A stretch of DNA of 64,000 nt from Zipacnadum sp036504235 (GCA_036504235.1 DASXVN010000046.1:62001-126000); one strand, 5' to 3'. Numbered from the stretch's first letter, positions 36,378-45,084 are shown. Notes: generated from the letters alone by a model not told the origin. Translations and numbers: made by a program.

Positions 36378-37728
36378 CTGTAGCCACTTCCGCGCCGTCC
36401 GGGCAGTCTGGGCTGTGACCTTGAGCTGCACGCTGCTGGTCGCCGGCCTCTACCCGGTGTGCGGCGCTACGACAGAGACAGCCCCCCCGGCGATCACGGC
36501 GGCCCCCCCCCCGGTCGCCGCGACTCCGGCGCTCCCCGGGCCGCTTTCCACCGCTGTTCCGACAACGGCCTCGGCTCAGACGCTGGTCAATAATTCGTTC
36601 TTCAACACCGATCTGCGCCAGGCCCTTTCCGACGTGGCTACCCAGTTGCACGTGAATATCATCGCCGACGAAAGTGTTGGCGGGCTGATCACGTTGGACC
36701 TTAAGGGGGTGCCCCTAGACCAGGCGCTCGGTCTGATGCTTCTTAGCGGCGGATATCTATGGGAGAAGATCCAAGACGGTGTCTACCTGGTGACGAGCGC
36801 CGACCCTGCGGCGCCCAACTTCCGCAAGATCGCCCAGACTCAGGTCGTCGAACTCAATTACATCGATGGTAAGGAGTTGGCCGCCCTGCTGCCCGAGTCG
36901 TATGGCCGCTTCGTCCGCGGCGATCTTTTGGGCAACCGCGTGCTCGTTTGTGCGCCGCCCAAGCTGTTAGCCGAGGTAGTGGCCAAGATCAAAAGCCTGG
37001 ATACCCCCCCCGTGCAGGTGATGATCGAGGCGTTGGTGGTGGAGGCCGAGACCGGGGCCCTGCAACGCCTGGAGCTGACCAGCCAGAGCTCCCACCTGGG
37101 CTTGGACACCATGAATGGCATCGTGAGCTACACGGGGGAGGCCCAGGACCTGCTGCACAGCCTGCTGTGGCTGGTGACCAAGGATCAGGCCCAGATCAAG
37201 GCCAACCCGCGCGTCGTGGCCCAGGAGGGTCGGGAGGCGAAGGTAGAAGTGTCCCTCGAGCAGTACTTCGAGTTGCTCAGCGGCACCGTGGGCTACCAGT
37301 ACACGACGCTGCAATCGGTGAAGGCAGCCGTCTCCCTGACCATCACTCCGCGAGTGGCGCTGGCGGACAAGCAAATCACCTGCATCATCGCCCCCTCGAT
37401 CGGGGACGTGACCGGAACCGGAGCGAACAACCTGCCGATCATCACCACGCGCAGCGCCGCGACCACCGTGCGCGTGGCGGACGGGGAGATCATTGCCATC
37501 GGCGGCTTGCAGCAGGAGGTCAGCCGCGAGATCCGCCGGCGCATCCCCATACTGTCGGAGATCCCCGTGCTGGGACAACTGTTCCGCTCACATCGTCTGG
37601 AAAAGAGCCAACGCGAGCTGACCATCTTCGTAGTTCCGCATCTGTTGGATGCCCAGGGGCGGTTCCAGGGCCCGCTACTCCTGCAGCGACTGCAGCCGCG
37701 AAACACCCCGCCGGCCACAACCCCCTGA
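36367..37728 (+). CDS. Secretin-like outer-membrane pore protein
   Basis: 453 residues, starting with AAGGAGA upstream. After a signal peptide and a Pro/Ala-rich linker comes an STN/N0-like domain (NNSFFNTDLRQALSDVATQL), a short N1-type domain (~160-215) and the secretin barrel. The barrel shows VMIEALVVEAETGALQRLEL, the internal KANPRVVAQEGREAKVEV, and the signature PILSEIPVLGQLF...LTIFVVPHLL. It is shorter than most GspD/PilQ proteins and no other type II or type IV pilus gene is nearby. In this operon it may be the exit pore for the secreted subunits instead of an usher. Confidence 0.85.
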   Translation: MDFSCSHFRAVRAVWAVTLSCTLLVAGLYPVCGATTETAPPAITAAPPPVAATPALPGPLSTAVPTTASAQTLVNNSFFNTDLRQALSDVATQLHVNIIADESVGGLITLDLKGVPLDQALGLMLLSGGYLWEKIQDGVYLVTSADPAAPNFRKIAQTQVVELNYIDGKELAALLPESYGRFVRGDLLGNRVLVCAPPKLLAEVVAKIKSLDTPPVQVMIEALVVEAETGALQRLELTSQSSHLGLDTMNGIVSYTGEAQDLLHSLLWLVTKDQAQIKANPRVVAQEGREAKVEVSLEQYFELLSGTVGYQYTTLQSVKAAVSLTITPRVALADKQITCIIAPSIGDVTGTGANNLPIITTRSAATTVRVADGEIIAIGGLQQEVSREIRRRIPILSEIPVLGQLFRSHRLEKSQRELTIFVVPHLLDAQGRFQGPLLLQRLQPRNTPPATTP

Positions 37729-37917
37729 GGGCAGCCAGCGGGCCGAGGAACCCTCTGACTTACAGCGTATGTGTAATCCCCGCGAGAAAAGCGCCGCCGA
37801 TGAGTTTCTGGGTTGCCGCGGGCCTGGGGAGGTAGTCGCCAGGAGGGATGAGAATCTTCGCTTGGCTCCCGTGGTGGCGGCGGGGGAGCAGGGGCGAGTG
37901 GATACCGTACCGAGAAT

Positions 37918-37973
37918 TAAGTACTCATGATTAGGCCGATAAAGGGCTTGAAATAGGCGTTTCTGAGTACTTA
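37918..37973. repeat. 10-bp inverted repeat at the left edge of cassette copy 2
   Basis: TAAGTACTCA (37918-37927) and TGAGTACTTA (37964-37973) are perfect complements with a 36-bp spacer, directly left of the repeats shared with copy 1. A candidate end or regulator site. Confidence 0.5.
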
Positions 37974-37974
37974 C

Positions 37975-38070
37975 TTCGGCTTATAGACCCACTCTCCCTG
38001 TTTTCTGGCTTAAGTGCGCGGTTTATTGACCAGTTCGGACGGGGTCGGTAACCCGGGTTTATGCCCGGAG
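37975..38070. repeat. Direct repeats upstream of cassette recombinase, copy 2
   Basis: CGGCTTATAGACCCACTCTC is identical to the copy near 29571. It is followed, as in copy 1, by diverged versions TTTATTGACC (~38031) and GTTTATGCCCGG (~38058). The arrangement relative to the recombinase start is preserved. Confidence 0.6.
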
Positions 38071-38127
38071 GCCAGTATCTGCCGTGAGTCACTGCGGTCA
38101 ATCCTGTCGGAAGAGGAGTGACAGCAG

Positions 38128-39084
38128 ATGGATTTCACGATGGCCGCCGAGGGGTTCTTTCAGTATCTGGAGTACGAAAGAGGATGCACCGCCGCAACGT
38201 CGGGCGCGTACCGCGCCGACTTGCGGCGGTGCATTGCTTTCTTGGGCGAGATCGGCGTAGCCCCCGAGGTGGAAGCGATCACCCAGCCGGTGGTGCGCCA
38301 GGATCTCGTCTGGATGGGCGAGAGGGGCTACGCGCCCAGCACTGTCCGCCGCCGTATAGCCGCGTTATCGAGTCTGTACCGATACTTGGTCAATACCGAC
38401 GCGCTCACCTATAACCCCTGCCTGGGGCTGGCGCTGCCCAAGAAGCGGCGGAGGCTGCCGGCGGTCCTCACCGTCGAGGAGGCCAAGCGGCTCCTCCAGG
38501 CCAGCGAGAGGCATACGAACCTGCGGACCGCGTTCCGCAACCGGGCGATCATCGCCGTGCTGCTGTACTGCGGCCTGCGGCGGGGGGAGGTCCTGGGGCT
38601 GCGGGTGGCGGATGTGGACCTCAAGTCGGGCTGGCTCAAGGTGCACGACGGCAAGGGCATGAAGGACCGGCTGATCCCGATGGTCCCGGCGGTGGGAGAG
38701 ATCATCGCCGACTGGCTGGAGTTCCGCCCGGCGGCGGCGCACGAGTTCATCTTCACCGGGCGCGAAGGCAAGCCGCTTTCGATCAAGGGCCTGATACGGG
38801 CCTTTCAACTGGTCAAGCGGCGGGCAGGCCTGGTGCGAGAGGGAATCACGCCGCACACGCTGCGGCACACCTTCGCCTCGCTGCTCCTCCAGGAGGGCTG
38901 CGACTTGGTCTCCATCAAGGAAATGCTGGGACACCAGGACCTGGCAACGACCTCGATCTACCTCCACGTCAGCGCCCCACACCTGCAGGCGGCGGTGGCG
39001 TTGCATCCGCTGAGATGGGGAGGCGCCGGTGGAAGGGGCCAAGCGGGACTAGTCCAGGGAGGGATAGGCATAAATGGACATTAG
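38128..39084 (+). CDS. Tyrosine recombinase of cassette copy 2
   Basis: 318 residues. It is paralogous to the 29728 enzyme from end to end (for example FRNRAIIAVLLYCGLRRGEV and HTLRHTFASLLLQEG). Catalytic residues are in GLRRGEV, GKGMKDRLIPM, HTLRHTFAS and GHQDLATTSIYLH. GAGGAG precedes the ATG. It is followed not directly by the structured element, as in copy 1, but by a two-gene cargo, so insertion or exchange of genes takes place between this gene and the element. The sequence is intact and probably active. Confidence 0.85.
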   Translation: MDFTMAAEGFFQYLEYERGCTAATSGAYRADLRRCIAFLGEIGVAPEVEAITQPVVRQDLVWMGERGYAPSTVRRRIAALSSLYRYLVNTDALTYNPCLGLALPKKRRRLPAVLTVEEAKRLLQASERHTNLRTAFRNRAIIAVLLYCGLRRGEVLGLRVADVDLKSGWLKVHDGKGMKDRLIPMVPAVGEIIADWLEFRPAAAHEFIFTGREGKPLSIKGLIRAFQLVKRRAGLVREGITPHTLRHTFASLLLQEGCDLVSIKEMLGHQDLATTSIYLHVSAPHLQAAVALHPLRWGGAGGRGQAGLVQGGIGINGH

Positions 39085-39113
39085 TTGAGTTATACAAGTT
39101 CAGGATGTATAAT
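39085..39113 (+). promoter_or_regulatory. Near-consensus sigma-70 promoter of the cargo
   Basis: TTGAGT and a perfect TATAAT are separated by 17 bp, starting one base after the recombinase stop. The cargo therefore has its own promoter. Confidence 0.7.
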
Positions 39114-39174
39114 ATGTTCGTTGAGATTGTCGCGCATAGACTGAGCAAATAGACCCGGTTGATAGGAGAAGGGC

Positions 39175-39843
39175 ATGGGGAAACCACCTGTAGTACATTT
39201 TGGCGGGGGCGTGCTCTGCGAGAGTGTCAGAAGATCCGAGTCGGGTGCTGTGGACTGCTATGGCGTGTTCACAGGGATCTTGGCTTGGGGATTCCCGACG
39301 TTTCTCCGGAAGTGGAACGTTGTACTGACGGCGTATGACGTTCCAGGCGGGCCGCAGTCCGCGGCTGTAAGTATCGTCTATGCCGGGCGCAAGCGCATGG
39401 CGCTGGGAACCGGGAATTGGGAGCAAGATGAGAAGGCGGTCGGGAGTATCCTTCACCTGCCCGTCTCATGTCAGTTTGTTCGAGCCGGAGAGTGCAAGAT
39501 AGAGGTAACGCTATTGGGGTCCATGGCCCGTACTCAAGTCCCCCTGATTGTTGTGGAACAGCCTTGGCCGAAGTTCTCCCCGAGGGAGCTGAAGTACTTG
39601 TCCAATGCCGAGGGGATTCCAAAGGTGCTTCGGGCGACGGTGGTGTGCTCCGATTGCTCGCGGCCTGTGGTGTTCGAGGCGACGCCGTTGAAAGATATTG
39701 AGCTTCTACCTGGGGTAAGTGCCTTCCCGGAGAGCGGGGAATATATGTGCGAATGCGGTCATGCCATGCAGCTGCGGGACTTGGAGGGACAGACGCTGCA
39801 GTCGATCAAGACCGGTTTGGTCCGTGCAATGGGGGGATCATAG
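39175..39843 (+). CDS. Cargo protein 1: beta-rich domain plus C-terminal zinc ribbon
   Basis: 222 residues; GGAGAAGG precedes the start. The N-terminal ~125 residues (VLCESVRRSESGAVDCYGVF ... VSIVYAGRKRMALGTGNW ... VTLLGSMARTQVPLIVVEQP) resemble the DUF6941-type beta-sandwich that I know only as a domain of unknown function. The C-terminal part carries CSDC and CECGH, a zinc ribbon. It directly abuts the next gene with no gap (TAG-ATG), so the two proteins are made together. As a partner of a HEPN-like protein in a mobile cassette it may be a sensor or antitoxin. Confidence 0.65.
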   Translation: MGKPPVVHFGGGVLCESVRRSESGAVDCYGVFTGILAWGFPTFLRKWNVVLTAYDVPGGPQSAAVSIVYAGRKRMALGTGNWEQDEKAVGSILHLPVSCQFVRAGECKIEVTLLGSMARTQVPLIVVEQPWPKFSPRELKYLSNAEGIPKVLRATVVCSDCSRPVVFEATPLKDIELLPGVSAFPESGEYMCECGHAMQLRDLEGQTLQSIKTGLVRAMGGS

Positions 39844-40545
39844 ATGCCCGACTTTAGTCCGTTTCACGCATTTGGCAACGGGAATCGGCTTGAGCGTCTG
39901 GTTGCCGGACTGCACGATGGCGGGAATGTTGGGGACGACATTTGGCAGGCGCACACTAGTTACCATTGGGCTCTACTCTACAAGTTGACCTGCGCGAAGC
40001 ATCATGTAGAGCGGCTGGGGGCAGAGCTTGAGGGGGTTGGGATCGCTAGGCTGACTGACCCGGATTTCCTCTTCGCCGTCAACCTTAGCATAGATGGTTT
40101 CTTCTATGCGGGGGGCAGTGCGCTGGATATTCTGGCTCGGGAGGTACTAGTCTATTTCGACATAAGTCTGCCCGCGTTGGTCTACTACGAGACGGCGCGG
40201 AACCGTCTGGGCGCAGATCGTCCAGGGGACGCAATGATAGCGCGGATGGCTGACCCAAGCTGGCTTCGCGAGTTCAAACTGTACCGGAACGCGCTGACGC
40301 ACGAGTTGATGGTAGCGAATAGCGTGAATGCCTCGATTGTAACGCAGGGCCCGACATCGAGCAGCAGCATCGTGGTCCCGTTGCCGAATAATCCTCGCGT
40401 TACGGGGGCGGTCAGAGGAAACGTGCGGAACCCTGATGCTCTGGAGTATGTTCGCACGCACATGCGGCGGCTCTTGTCATGTGTGAACACGGTCTACGGG
40501 GATCTTGCGTGCCGAATTCAGAGCAACGGCGGGCTGCCTTTGTAG
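39844..40545 (+). CDS. Cargo protein 2: HEPN-like protein with Rx4H motif
   Basis: 233 residues, largely helical. Residues 148-153 read RNALTH within LREFKLYRNALTHELMVANS, the R-x4-H motif typical of HEPN ribonucleases, at the expected place in a long helix. An earlier segment (FAVNLSIDGFFYAGGSALDI) matches the first helix of many HEPN proteins. HEPN nucleases cut RNA in toxin-antitoxin and abortive-infection systems, often with a small partner gene. Here the partner would be the upstream zinc-ribbon protein. The name HEPN is inferred from motif and helicity. Confidence 0.65.
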   Translation: MPDFSPFHAFGNGNRLERLVAGLHDGGNVGDDIWQAHTSYHWALLYKLTCAKHHVERLGAELEGVGIARLTDPDFLFAVNLSIDGFFYAGGSALDILAREVLVYFDISLPALVYYETARNRLGADRPGDAMIARMADPSWLREFKLYRNALTHELMVANSVNASIVTQGPTSSSSIVVPLPNNPRVTGAVRGNVRNPDALEYVRTHMRRLLSCVNTVYGDLACRIQSNGGLPL

Positions 40546-40670
40546 GGGGGCTGCAGTGACACGCGGCGGTGACGCTTGTCGTGCTGATGCCCGAGTTCAA
40601 CCTAGCGGCGTGCGGTGTATGTGGTCAGAGTCGATGCGGGGGGGCCTGCGGCGGTGGCGGCAGTAGGCTA
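40546..40670. other. Short non-coding spacer after the cargo
   Basis: 125 bp between the HEPN-like gene and the structured element. No gene and no clear terminator seen. Confidence 0.4.
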
Positions 40671-40859
40671 TCGTTGTCGCTGGGGCTTCGTCGTGGTAGA
40701 CTCGGTCTGCCCTCCCGGAGGATAGGGCAACGCTGGGAAGCGACCTGAGCGCCGTGGCGGGGGCCGTACGGGTGAGGGGCAGGACTAACGTCCTGCCCCT
40801 GCCTTTTCCCCCTCACCCGTTGGCCCCAAAGCGATAAATCCGCCGTGGCCGTTGCCGTT
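40671..40859. ncRNA. Conserved structured element, copy 2
   Basis: Counterpart of 30632-30819 with the same order of parts: GGAGGATAGGGCAACGCT, the fixed block CGACCTGAGCGCCGTGGCGG, and the two-part hairpin with inner arms GGGGCAGGAC/GTCCTGCCCC. The outer stem is CGGGTGAG with CTCACCCG, changed on both sides relative to copy 1. The GGCCCCAAAGCGATAAA tail is also kept. It ends just before the recombinase-tail remnant. Confidence 0.5.
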
Positions 40860-40864
40860 GGCCG

Positions 40865-40999
40865 TTAGCTGGCCAGCAGGGGCCGGAGGGTGAGGCCGAA
40901 GCTTACGTCAACCGCTGACCGCTGTATCTCGTCGAGGTCGTAGTTCAGCGCCGCCGGGAGGATGATCTGCCTCTTGTCGGAAATGCGAACCGTTGTCAT
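40865..40999 (-). pseudogene. Chimeric ORF: AbrB-like start fused to a recombinase tail
   Basis: 44 codons. The first 16 residues, MTTVRISDKRQIILPA, match the start of AbrB-type antitoxins (compare vapB at 28696). The remainder, ALNYDLDEIQRSAVDVSF and onward to LRPLLAS, matches the last residues of the recombinase at 31118-31996. Reverse TATAAT at 41021-41026 could be its -10. This is best read as a deletion scar that joined two genes, leaving a translatable short frame. Confidence 0.7.
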
Positions 41000-41067
41000 A
41001 CATACCACTTCATGGCAGACATTATACACCTTTTCGGAAAATGAAGAAAGAGCGGCTCGAGTCACCC

Positions 41068-41760
41068 CTACGCGTCTTCGGCGAAGCGGTAGCCTACGCC
41101 CGGCTCGGTGAGGAAGTAGCGGGGGCGGGTGGGGTCGTCCTCCAGCTTGCGGCGCAGGCCGCTGAGGAATACACGCAGGTAGTGGGTCTCGGCCTCGAAT
41201 TGGGGACCCCAGACCTCGCGCAGGAGCTGTCGGTGGGTGACGACGCGCCCGGCGTGACTCGCCAGGATCCTCACGATCTGCCACTCGGTGGGCGTGAGAC
41301 TCACCTCGCGTCCAGCGCGGGTGACCTGGCGGCGGCTCAGGTCGATGACCAGGGCGCCGCTGGTGATGACCGGCTCGGACTCGGTGCGCGCCGAGTGCCG
41401 CAGGGCCACGCGCAGGCGGGCCAGCAGTTCGCCCATGCTGAAGGGCTTCGTCAAGTAGTCGTCCGCTCCGGCGTCCAGCGCGGCGATCTTGTCTTCCTCG
41501 CGCTCACGAACCGACAACACGATCACCGGGGTGCTGCTCCACTCCCGTAGCTCCCGCAGTACCTCCACCCCGTCGCGGTCGGGCAGGGACAGGTCGAGCA
41601 GGATGAGGTCGGGGTGGAAGACCGGCGTCTCCCGCAGGCCCGCCTGACCAGTCTCCTCCGCCTGCACCCGGTAGCCGTGGGCGGTCAGGGAACTGGTGAG
41701 GAAGCGGCGGATCTGCGCCTCGTCGTCAATGACCAGAATGCGCGGGCCCTCGGTGGTCAT
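41068..41760 (-). CDS. kdpE: KdpE response regulator
   Basis: 230 residues, OmpR/PhoB family. The receiver domain has VIDDEAQI, phosphoacceptor Asp in LILLDLSLPD, Thr/Ser in VLSVRE and Lys in LTKPFSMGELLAR. The winged-helix domain ends SGLRRKLEDD...FLTEPGVGYRF. Its ATG overlaps the kdpD stop (ATGA), so translation is coupled. The open frame extends further upstream within kdpD, but the conserved KdpE start is at 41760. It is the activator of the kdp operon under potassium limitation. Confidence 0.93.
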   Translation of the reverse strand: MTTEGPRILVIDDEAQIRRFLTSSLTAHGYRVQAEETGQAGLRETPVFHPDLILLDLSLPDRDGVEVLRELREWSSTPVIVLSVREREEDKIAALDAGADDYLTKPFSMGELLARLRVALRHSARTESEPVITSGALVIDLSRRQVTRAGREVSLTPTEWQIVRILASHAGRVVTHRQLLREVWGPQFEAETHYLRVFLSGLRRKLEDDPTRPRYFLTEPGVGYRFAEDA

Positions 41761-44480
41761 GGGCTGCTCTCCTCGGCGAGTGTCTCCGGCGCGGGGCCGG
41801 GCTGGTGCGCGGTCAGCGGCAGGGTGAAGACCACGCGCGCCCCGCCGCCCGCGGCGTCCTCCACCCAGATGCGGCCGCCGTGCGCCTCCACCAGGCCCCG
41901 GCAGATGGACAGCCCCAGACCGGTGCCGCCCGGATCGCCGCTCGTCTTCACGCGGTAGAACTTGTCGAACACCAACTCCCGCTCCTCCGGCGGAATCCCC
42001 GGCCCCCGGTCCTGCACGGCGATCTCCACCTCCGGCCCCACCACTCGCGCGAAAATCTCGACCGGCGAGCCGGGCGGCGAGTACTTGACCGCGTTGTCGA
42101 GCAGGTTGGACAAAACGCGCTGCAGCAGCACAAAATCGCCGCGCACCAGAGGCAGGTCCGGGGGCAGATCGGCGCGCACGGCGCGGTCGGCCAGGTCGGC
42201 CCGGGCGAGAGTGGCGCCAACCAGGTCCTGCAGGTCGCACCAGTCCAGGCTGGGGGCGAGGGTCCCCGACTCCACGCGGGCCATATCCAGCATCTTCTCG
42301 ATCAGGTCGTTCATGAGCGTTGCTTGGTCGCGGATCGTCTCCAGCAGGCCCCGGACGCCGGCGGCATCATAGACCTCGGCCGCCTCCAGGTAGCTGGTGG
42401 CGGCACCGATCACGGCCGCCAGCGGCGTACGCAGATCGTGGGAGACGGAATCCAGGAGCGTCTGGCGGAACTGCTCGGCGGAAGAGAAGACCTCCGCGCG
42501 ACGGGCCTCGGCGGCGAGGTGCATGCGCTCCAGGGCCAGCCCGGCGAGACCGGCCAGGGCCTCCAGCATGTGCTGCTCGTCGGTGGTAAGCGCGGCCCGG
42601 GGGGCCGGGCGATGCAGACCGAGCACGCCCCAAGTGTGGTCGGCGGTGCGAAGGGGCACGTAGTAGGCGGAGGCGCCAGCCAGAGTGTCGCTGCCCGCGC
42701 CGGCTGGCTCCTGGTGGTCGTAGACCCAGGTGGCCGTGGCGCGCTCGTTTTCATCGAAGAACTCCGGCGTGACCGCCGGCGCGGCGGTCTCCGCCTCGCC
42801 CCCCTCGCAGGCCGCGGCGCCGGACAGGCGCAGTTGCCCGTCCTCCCGGGGAAGCAGCGCCACCGTTTCCGCATGGAACAGCTCACAGACCTCGGCGGCG
42901 ACCACCTGAGCCGTGTCCTCGGGGCTGGAGGTGGCGGTGATGGAGCGGCCCAGACGGTAGAGAGCGTGGGTGCGGGCCTCGCGGTCTTTGGCGGCCTGGG
43001 CCTCCTCGCGCAGGCGCGCCGCCAGGGTGCTGATGATCAGCCCCACCGCGAGGAACATGAGCAGGGTGAAGACGTAGCTCACGTCCGAGACGGAGAAATG
43101 GTAGAGCGGGGGGACGAACAGGAAATCCAGGGCCAGCGTGCCCCCGACCGCCGCCAGGATCGCCGGTCCCCGGCCGAGGCGCACGGCGCTGAGCAGCACC
43201 GGCAGCAGAAAGATCAGGTTGCGCTCCACTGCCGTCAGGTAGGGGCTGAGGGCATAGCAGAACGCCGAGACCAGCGCCACGGAAAAGAGCGGCTCCAGGA
43301 TCGCGCGCAGCGGCCAGGGGGGGCGCGCCGGGCGCGGGCGGTGCGGCTTGCTCCGCGCCGGGCTGGGGATCACGTGGACGCTAATGCCGGTGGACAGGCG
43401 GATAAGGCTGTCCACCGGCGAGGGGCGCAGCAGGTCGCGCAGCCGCGAGTGGAGCGGCTGGCCGATGACGATCTGGGTGACGTTCCGGGAGCGGGCGTAG
43501 TCCGCCAGGGTCGGGGCCACGTGGTCGCCGTAGAGCGTGGCCGTCTCCGCCCCCAGTTGCTCGGCCAGGTGCATGTTGGCGGTTAGGCGAGCCCGCGCCT
43601 CGGGGGTGAGGGGGACGCGCGTCTCCACGGAGACGGCGATCAGGTCGGCCCTGAGGCGGGAGGCCATGCGTCGGCCCATTCGCACAAGGTCGGCCGAGAA
43701 GGGGCTGGGCCCCACGCAGACCAGGACCCGCTCCTTGACCGGCCAGGGACCCTCGATACCGTGCTCGCGCATGTAGTCGCCGAGTTGCGCGTCCACCGTC
43801 TCGGCGGTGTGGCGCAGGGCCAATTCGCGCAGCGCATTGAGATTCCCCGGACGGAAGAAGCTGTGGAGGGCGCGCTGGGCCTGCGCGGGGATGTATACTT
43901 TGCCCTCCTGCAGCCGCTGGATGAGTTGGTCGGGCGAGAGGTCAATCAGCCGCACCTCGTCGGCCACGCCCACCACGCGGTCGGGAACGGTTTCGCGCAC
44001 GACAACGCCAGTGATCTGGGCGACCACGTCGTTGAGGCTCTCGAGGTGCTGGATGTTGACAGTGGTGAAGACGTCAGTCCCCGCCGCTAGGAGGTCCTCC
44101 ACGTCCTGGTAGCGCTTGGCGTGAACCGAGCCGGGGGCGTTGGTGTGGGCCAGTTCGTCCACTAGCGCCAACTGGGGATGACGGGCCAACAGGCCGAGCA
44201 AGTCCATCTCGCGCAGGCGGGTGCCCTGGTATTCGACTTCGCGGGGCGGGAACTGCTCCAGGCCCCCCAGGAGTGCCTCCGTCTCCGGGCGGCCGTGCGT
44301 CTCCACCCAGCCCAGGACGACCTCGCGGCCCTCCCCCTGGGCCTCGCGAGCCGCCAGCAGCATGGCGTAGGTCTTGCCGACGCCCGCGGCCGGGCCCAGG
44401 AAGACGGTGAGTCGCCCGCGGGCGCTCTTTTGGATTTGCTGCAGCAGCTTTTCCGGGTCAGGACGCTTGTCCTCAGCCAT
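41757..44480 (-). CDS. kdpD: KdpD sensor histidine kinase
   Basis: 907 residues, full length. The N-terminal KdpD domain has Walker A GPAAGVGKT near residue 33. A universal-stress-type domain lies at ~250-375 (VLVCVGPSPFSADL). Four membrane segments lie near 390-490 (PLFSVALVSAFCYALSPYLT onward). A GAF domain follows (~515-650), then the His box SVSHDLRTPLAAVIG, and the ATPase boxes NLLDNAVKYS, DRGPGIPPEE and GGTGLGLSIC. It senses potassium or turgor and phosphorylates KdpE. It overlaps kdpC by 8 bp and kdpE by 4 bp. Confidence 0.95.
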   Translation of the reverse strand: MAEDKRPDPEKLLQQIQKSARGRLTVFLGPAAGVGKTYAMLLAAREAQGEGREVVLGWVETHGRPETEALLGGLEQFPPREVEYQGTRLREMDLLGLLARHPQLALVDELAHTNAPGSVHAKRYQDVEDLLAAGTDVFTTVNIQHLESLNDVVAQITGVVVRETVPDRVVGVADEVRLIDLSPDQLIQRLQEGKVYIPAQAQRALHSFFRPGNLNALRELALRHTAETVDAQLGDYMREHGIEGPWPVKERVLVCVGPSPFSADLVRMGRRMASRLRADLIAVSVETRVPLTPEARARLTANMHLAEQLGAETATLYGDHVAPTLADYARSRNVTQIVIGQPLHSRLRDLLRPSPVDSLIRLSTGISVHVIPSPARSKPHRPRPARPPWPLRAILEPLFSVALVSAFCYALSPYLTAVERNLIFLLPVLLSAVRLGRGPAILAAVGGTLALDFLFVPPLYHFSVSDVSYVFTLLMFLAVGLIISTLAARLREEAQAAKDREARTHALYRLGRSITATSSPEDTAQVVAAEVCELFHAETVALLPREDGQLRLSGAAACEGGEAETAAPAVTPEFFDENERATATWVYDHQEPAGAGSDTLAGASAYYVPLRTADHTWGVLGLHRPAPRAALTTDEQHMLEALAGLAGLALERMHLAAEARRAEVFSSAEQFRQTLLDSVSHDLRTPLAAVIGAATSYLEAAEVYDAAGVRGLLETIRDQATLMNDLIEKMLDMARVESGTLAPSLDWCDLQDLVGATLARADLADRAVRADLPPDLPLVRGDFVLLQRVLSNLLDNAVKYSPPGSPVEIFARVVGPEVEIAVQDRGPGIPPEERELVFDKFYRVKTSGDPGGTGLGLSICRGLVEAHGGRIWVEDAAGGGARVVFTLPLTAHQPGPAPETLAEESSP

Positions 44481-45057
44481 GAGGAGGGATCTCCCGGTCT
44501 AGGGCCAGGTTCAACAGCAATACATTCACGCGGGGCTCGCCCAGGAACCCCCACGCACGTCCTTGAGTGTTCGCAGCCACGAGCCCGCGGACCTGCTCCT
44601 CGCCCAGACCCCGCGCCCGGGCGACACGCGACGCCTGCAGAGCGGCGTTTGCGGGGCTAATGTCCGGGTCCAGACCACTGGCCGAGCGGGTGACGGCGTC
44701 GGCGGGCAGCGGGGCGTCGGAAGGCAGGCCGTTTTCGCGCCGGTAGGACGCCGCGAGGTCCTGGAGGTCGTGGTAGAGTTTGGCGCTGGTCGGCCCCAGG
44801 TTCGTGCCGCCGGAGGCGGTCGCGTCATAGCCGCGGCCCGCTGCCGAGGGGCGCGGGTGGAAGTAGCCCGGGTCGGTGAAGCTCTGCCCGATCAGCTCCG
44901 AGCCGATCACCTTCCCGTTTTGGCTGATCAGGCTCCCGTGCGCCTGACCGGGGAAGAGCAACTGGGCCGCGCCGGTGATGACGGCCGGGAAGAGCAGTCC
45001 GCACAGCACCGCCATCGCCAGCACCAGAACGATTGAAGTCTTCACGTGTTGCAGCAT
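44473..45057 (-). CDS. kdpC: KdpC subunit of the potassium-transporting ATPase
   Basis: 194 residues, normal for the family. One N-terminal membrane helix (SIVLVLAMAVLCGLLFPAVI) precedes the periplasmic domain with the conserved GQSFTDPGYFHPRPSAAG and ASGGTNLGPTS motifs. KdpC is a single-span accessory needed for assembly and high-affinity uptake. AGGAGCAG precedes the ATG, and the gene starts 27 bp after kdpB. Confidence 0.94.
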   Translation of the reverse strand: MLQHVKTSIVLVLAMAVLCGLLFPAVITGAAQLLFPGQAHGSLISQNGKVIGSELIGQSFTDPGYFHPRPSAAGRGYDATASGGTNLGPTSAKLYHDLQDLAASYRRENGLPSDAPLPADAVTRSASGLDPDISPANAALQASRVARARGLGEEQVRGLVAANTQGRAWGFLGEPRVNVLLLNLALDREIPPHG

Positions 45058-45084
45058 GACTCTGCTCCTTCTAGTCGGGCGTTC

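Larger units (their letters stand above)
37729..38127. other. Gap before cassette copy 2
   Basis: 399 bp without a gene. Its first half shows nothing specific; the second half holds the palindrome and direct repeats listed separately. Confidence 0.5.

Noticed and set aside
41805..43586. Long plus-strand open frame of 593 codons
   Set aside because: Antisense to kdpD and rich in Arg, Gly and His without any domain; a GC-driven shadow.
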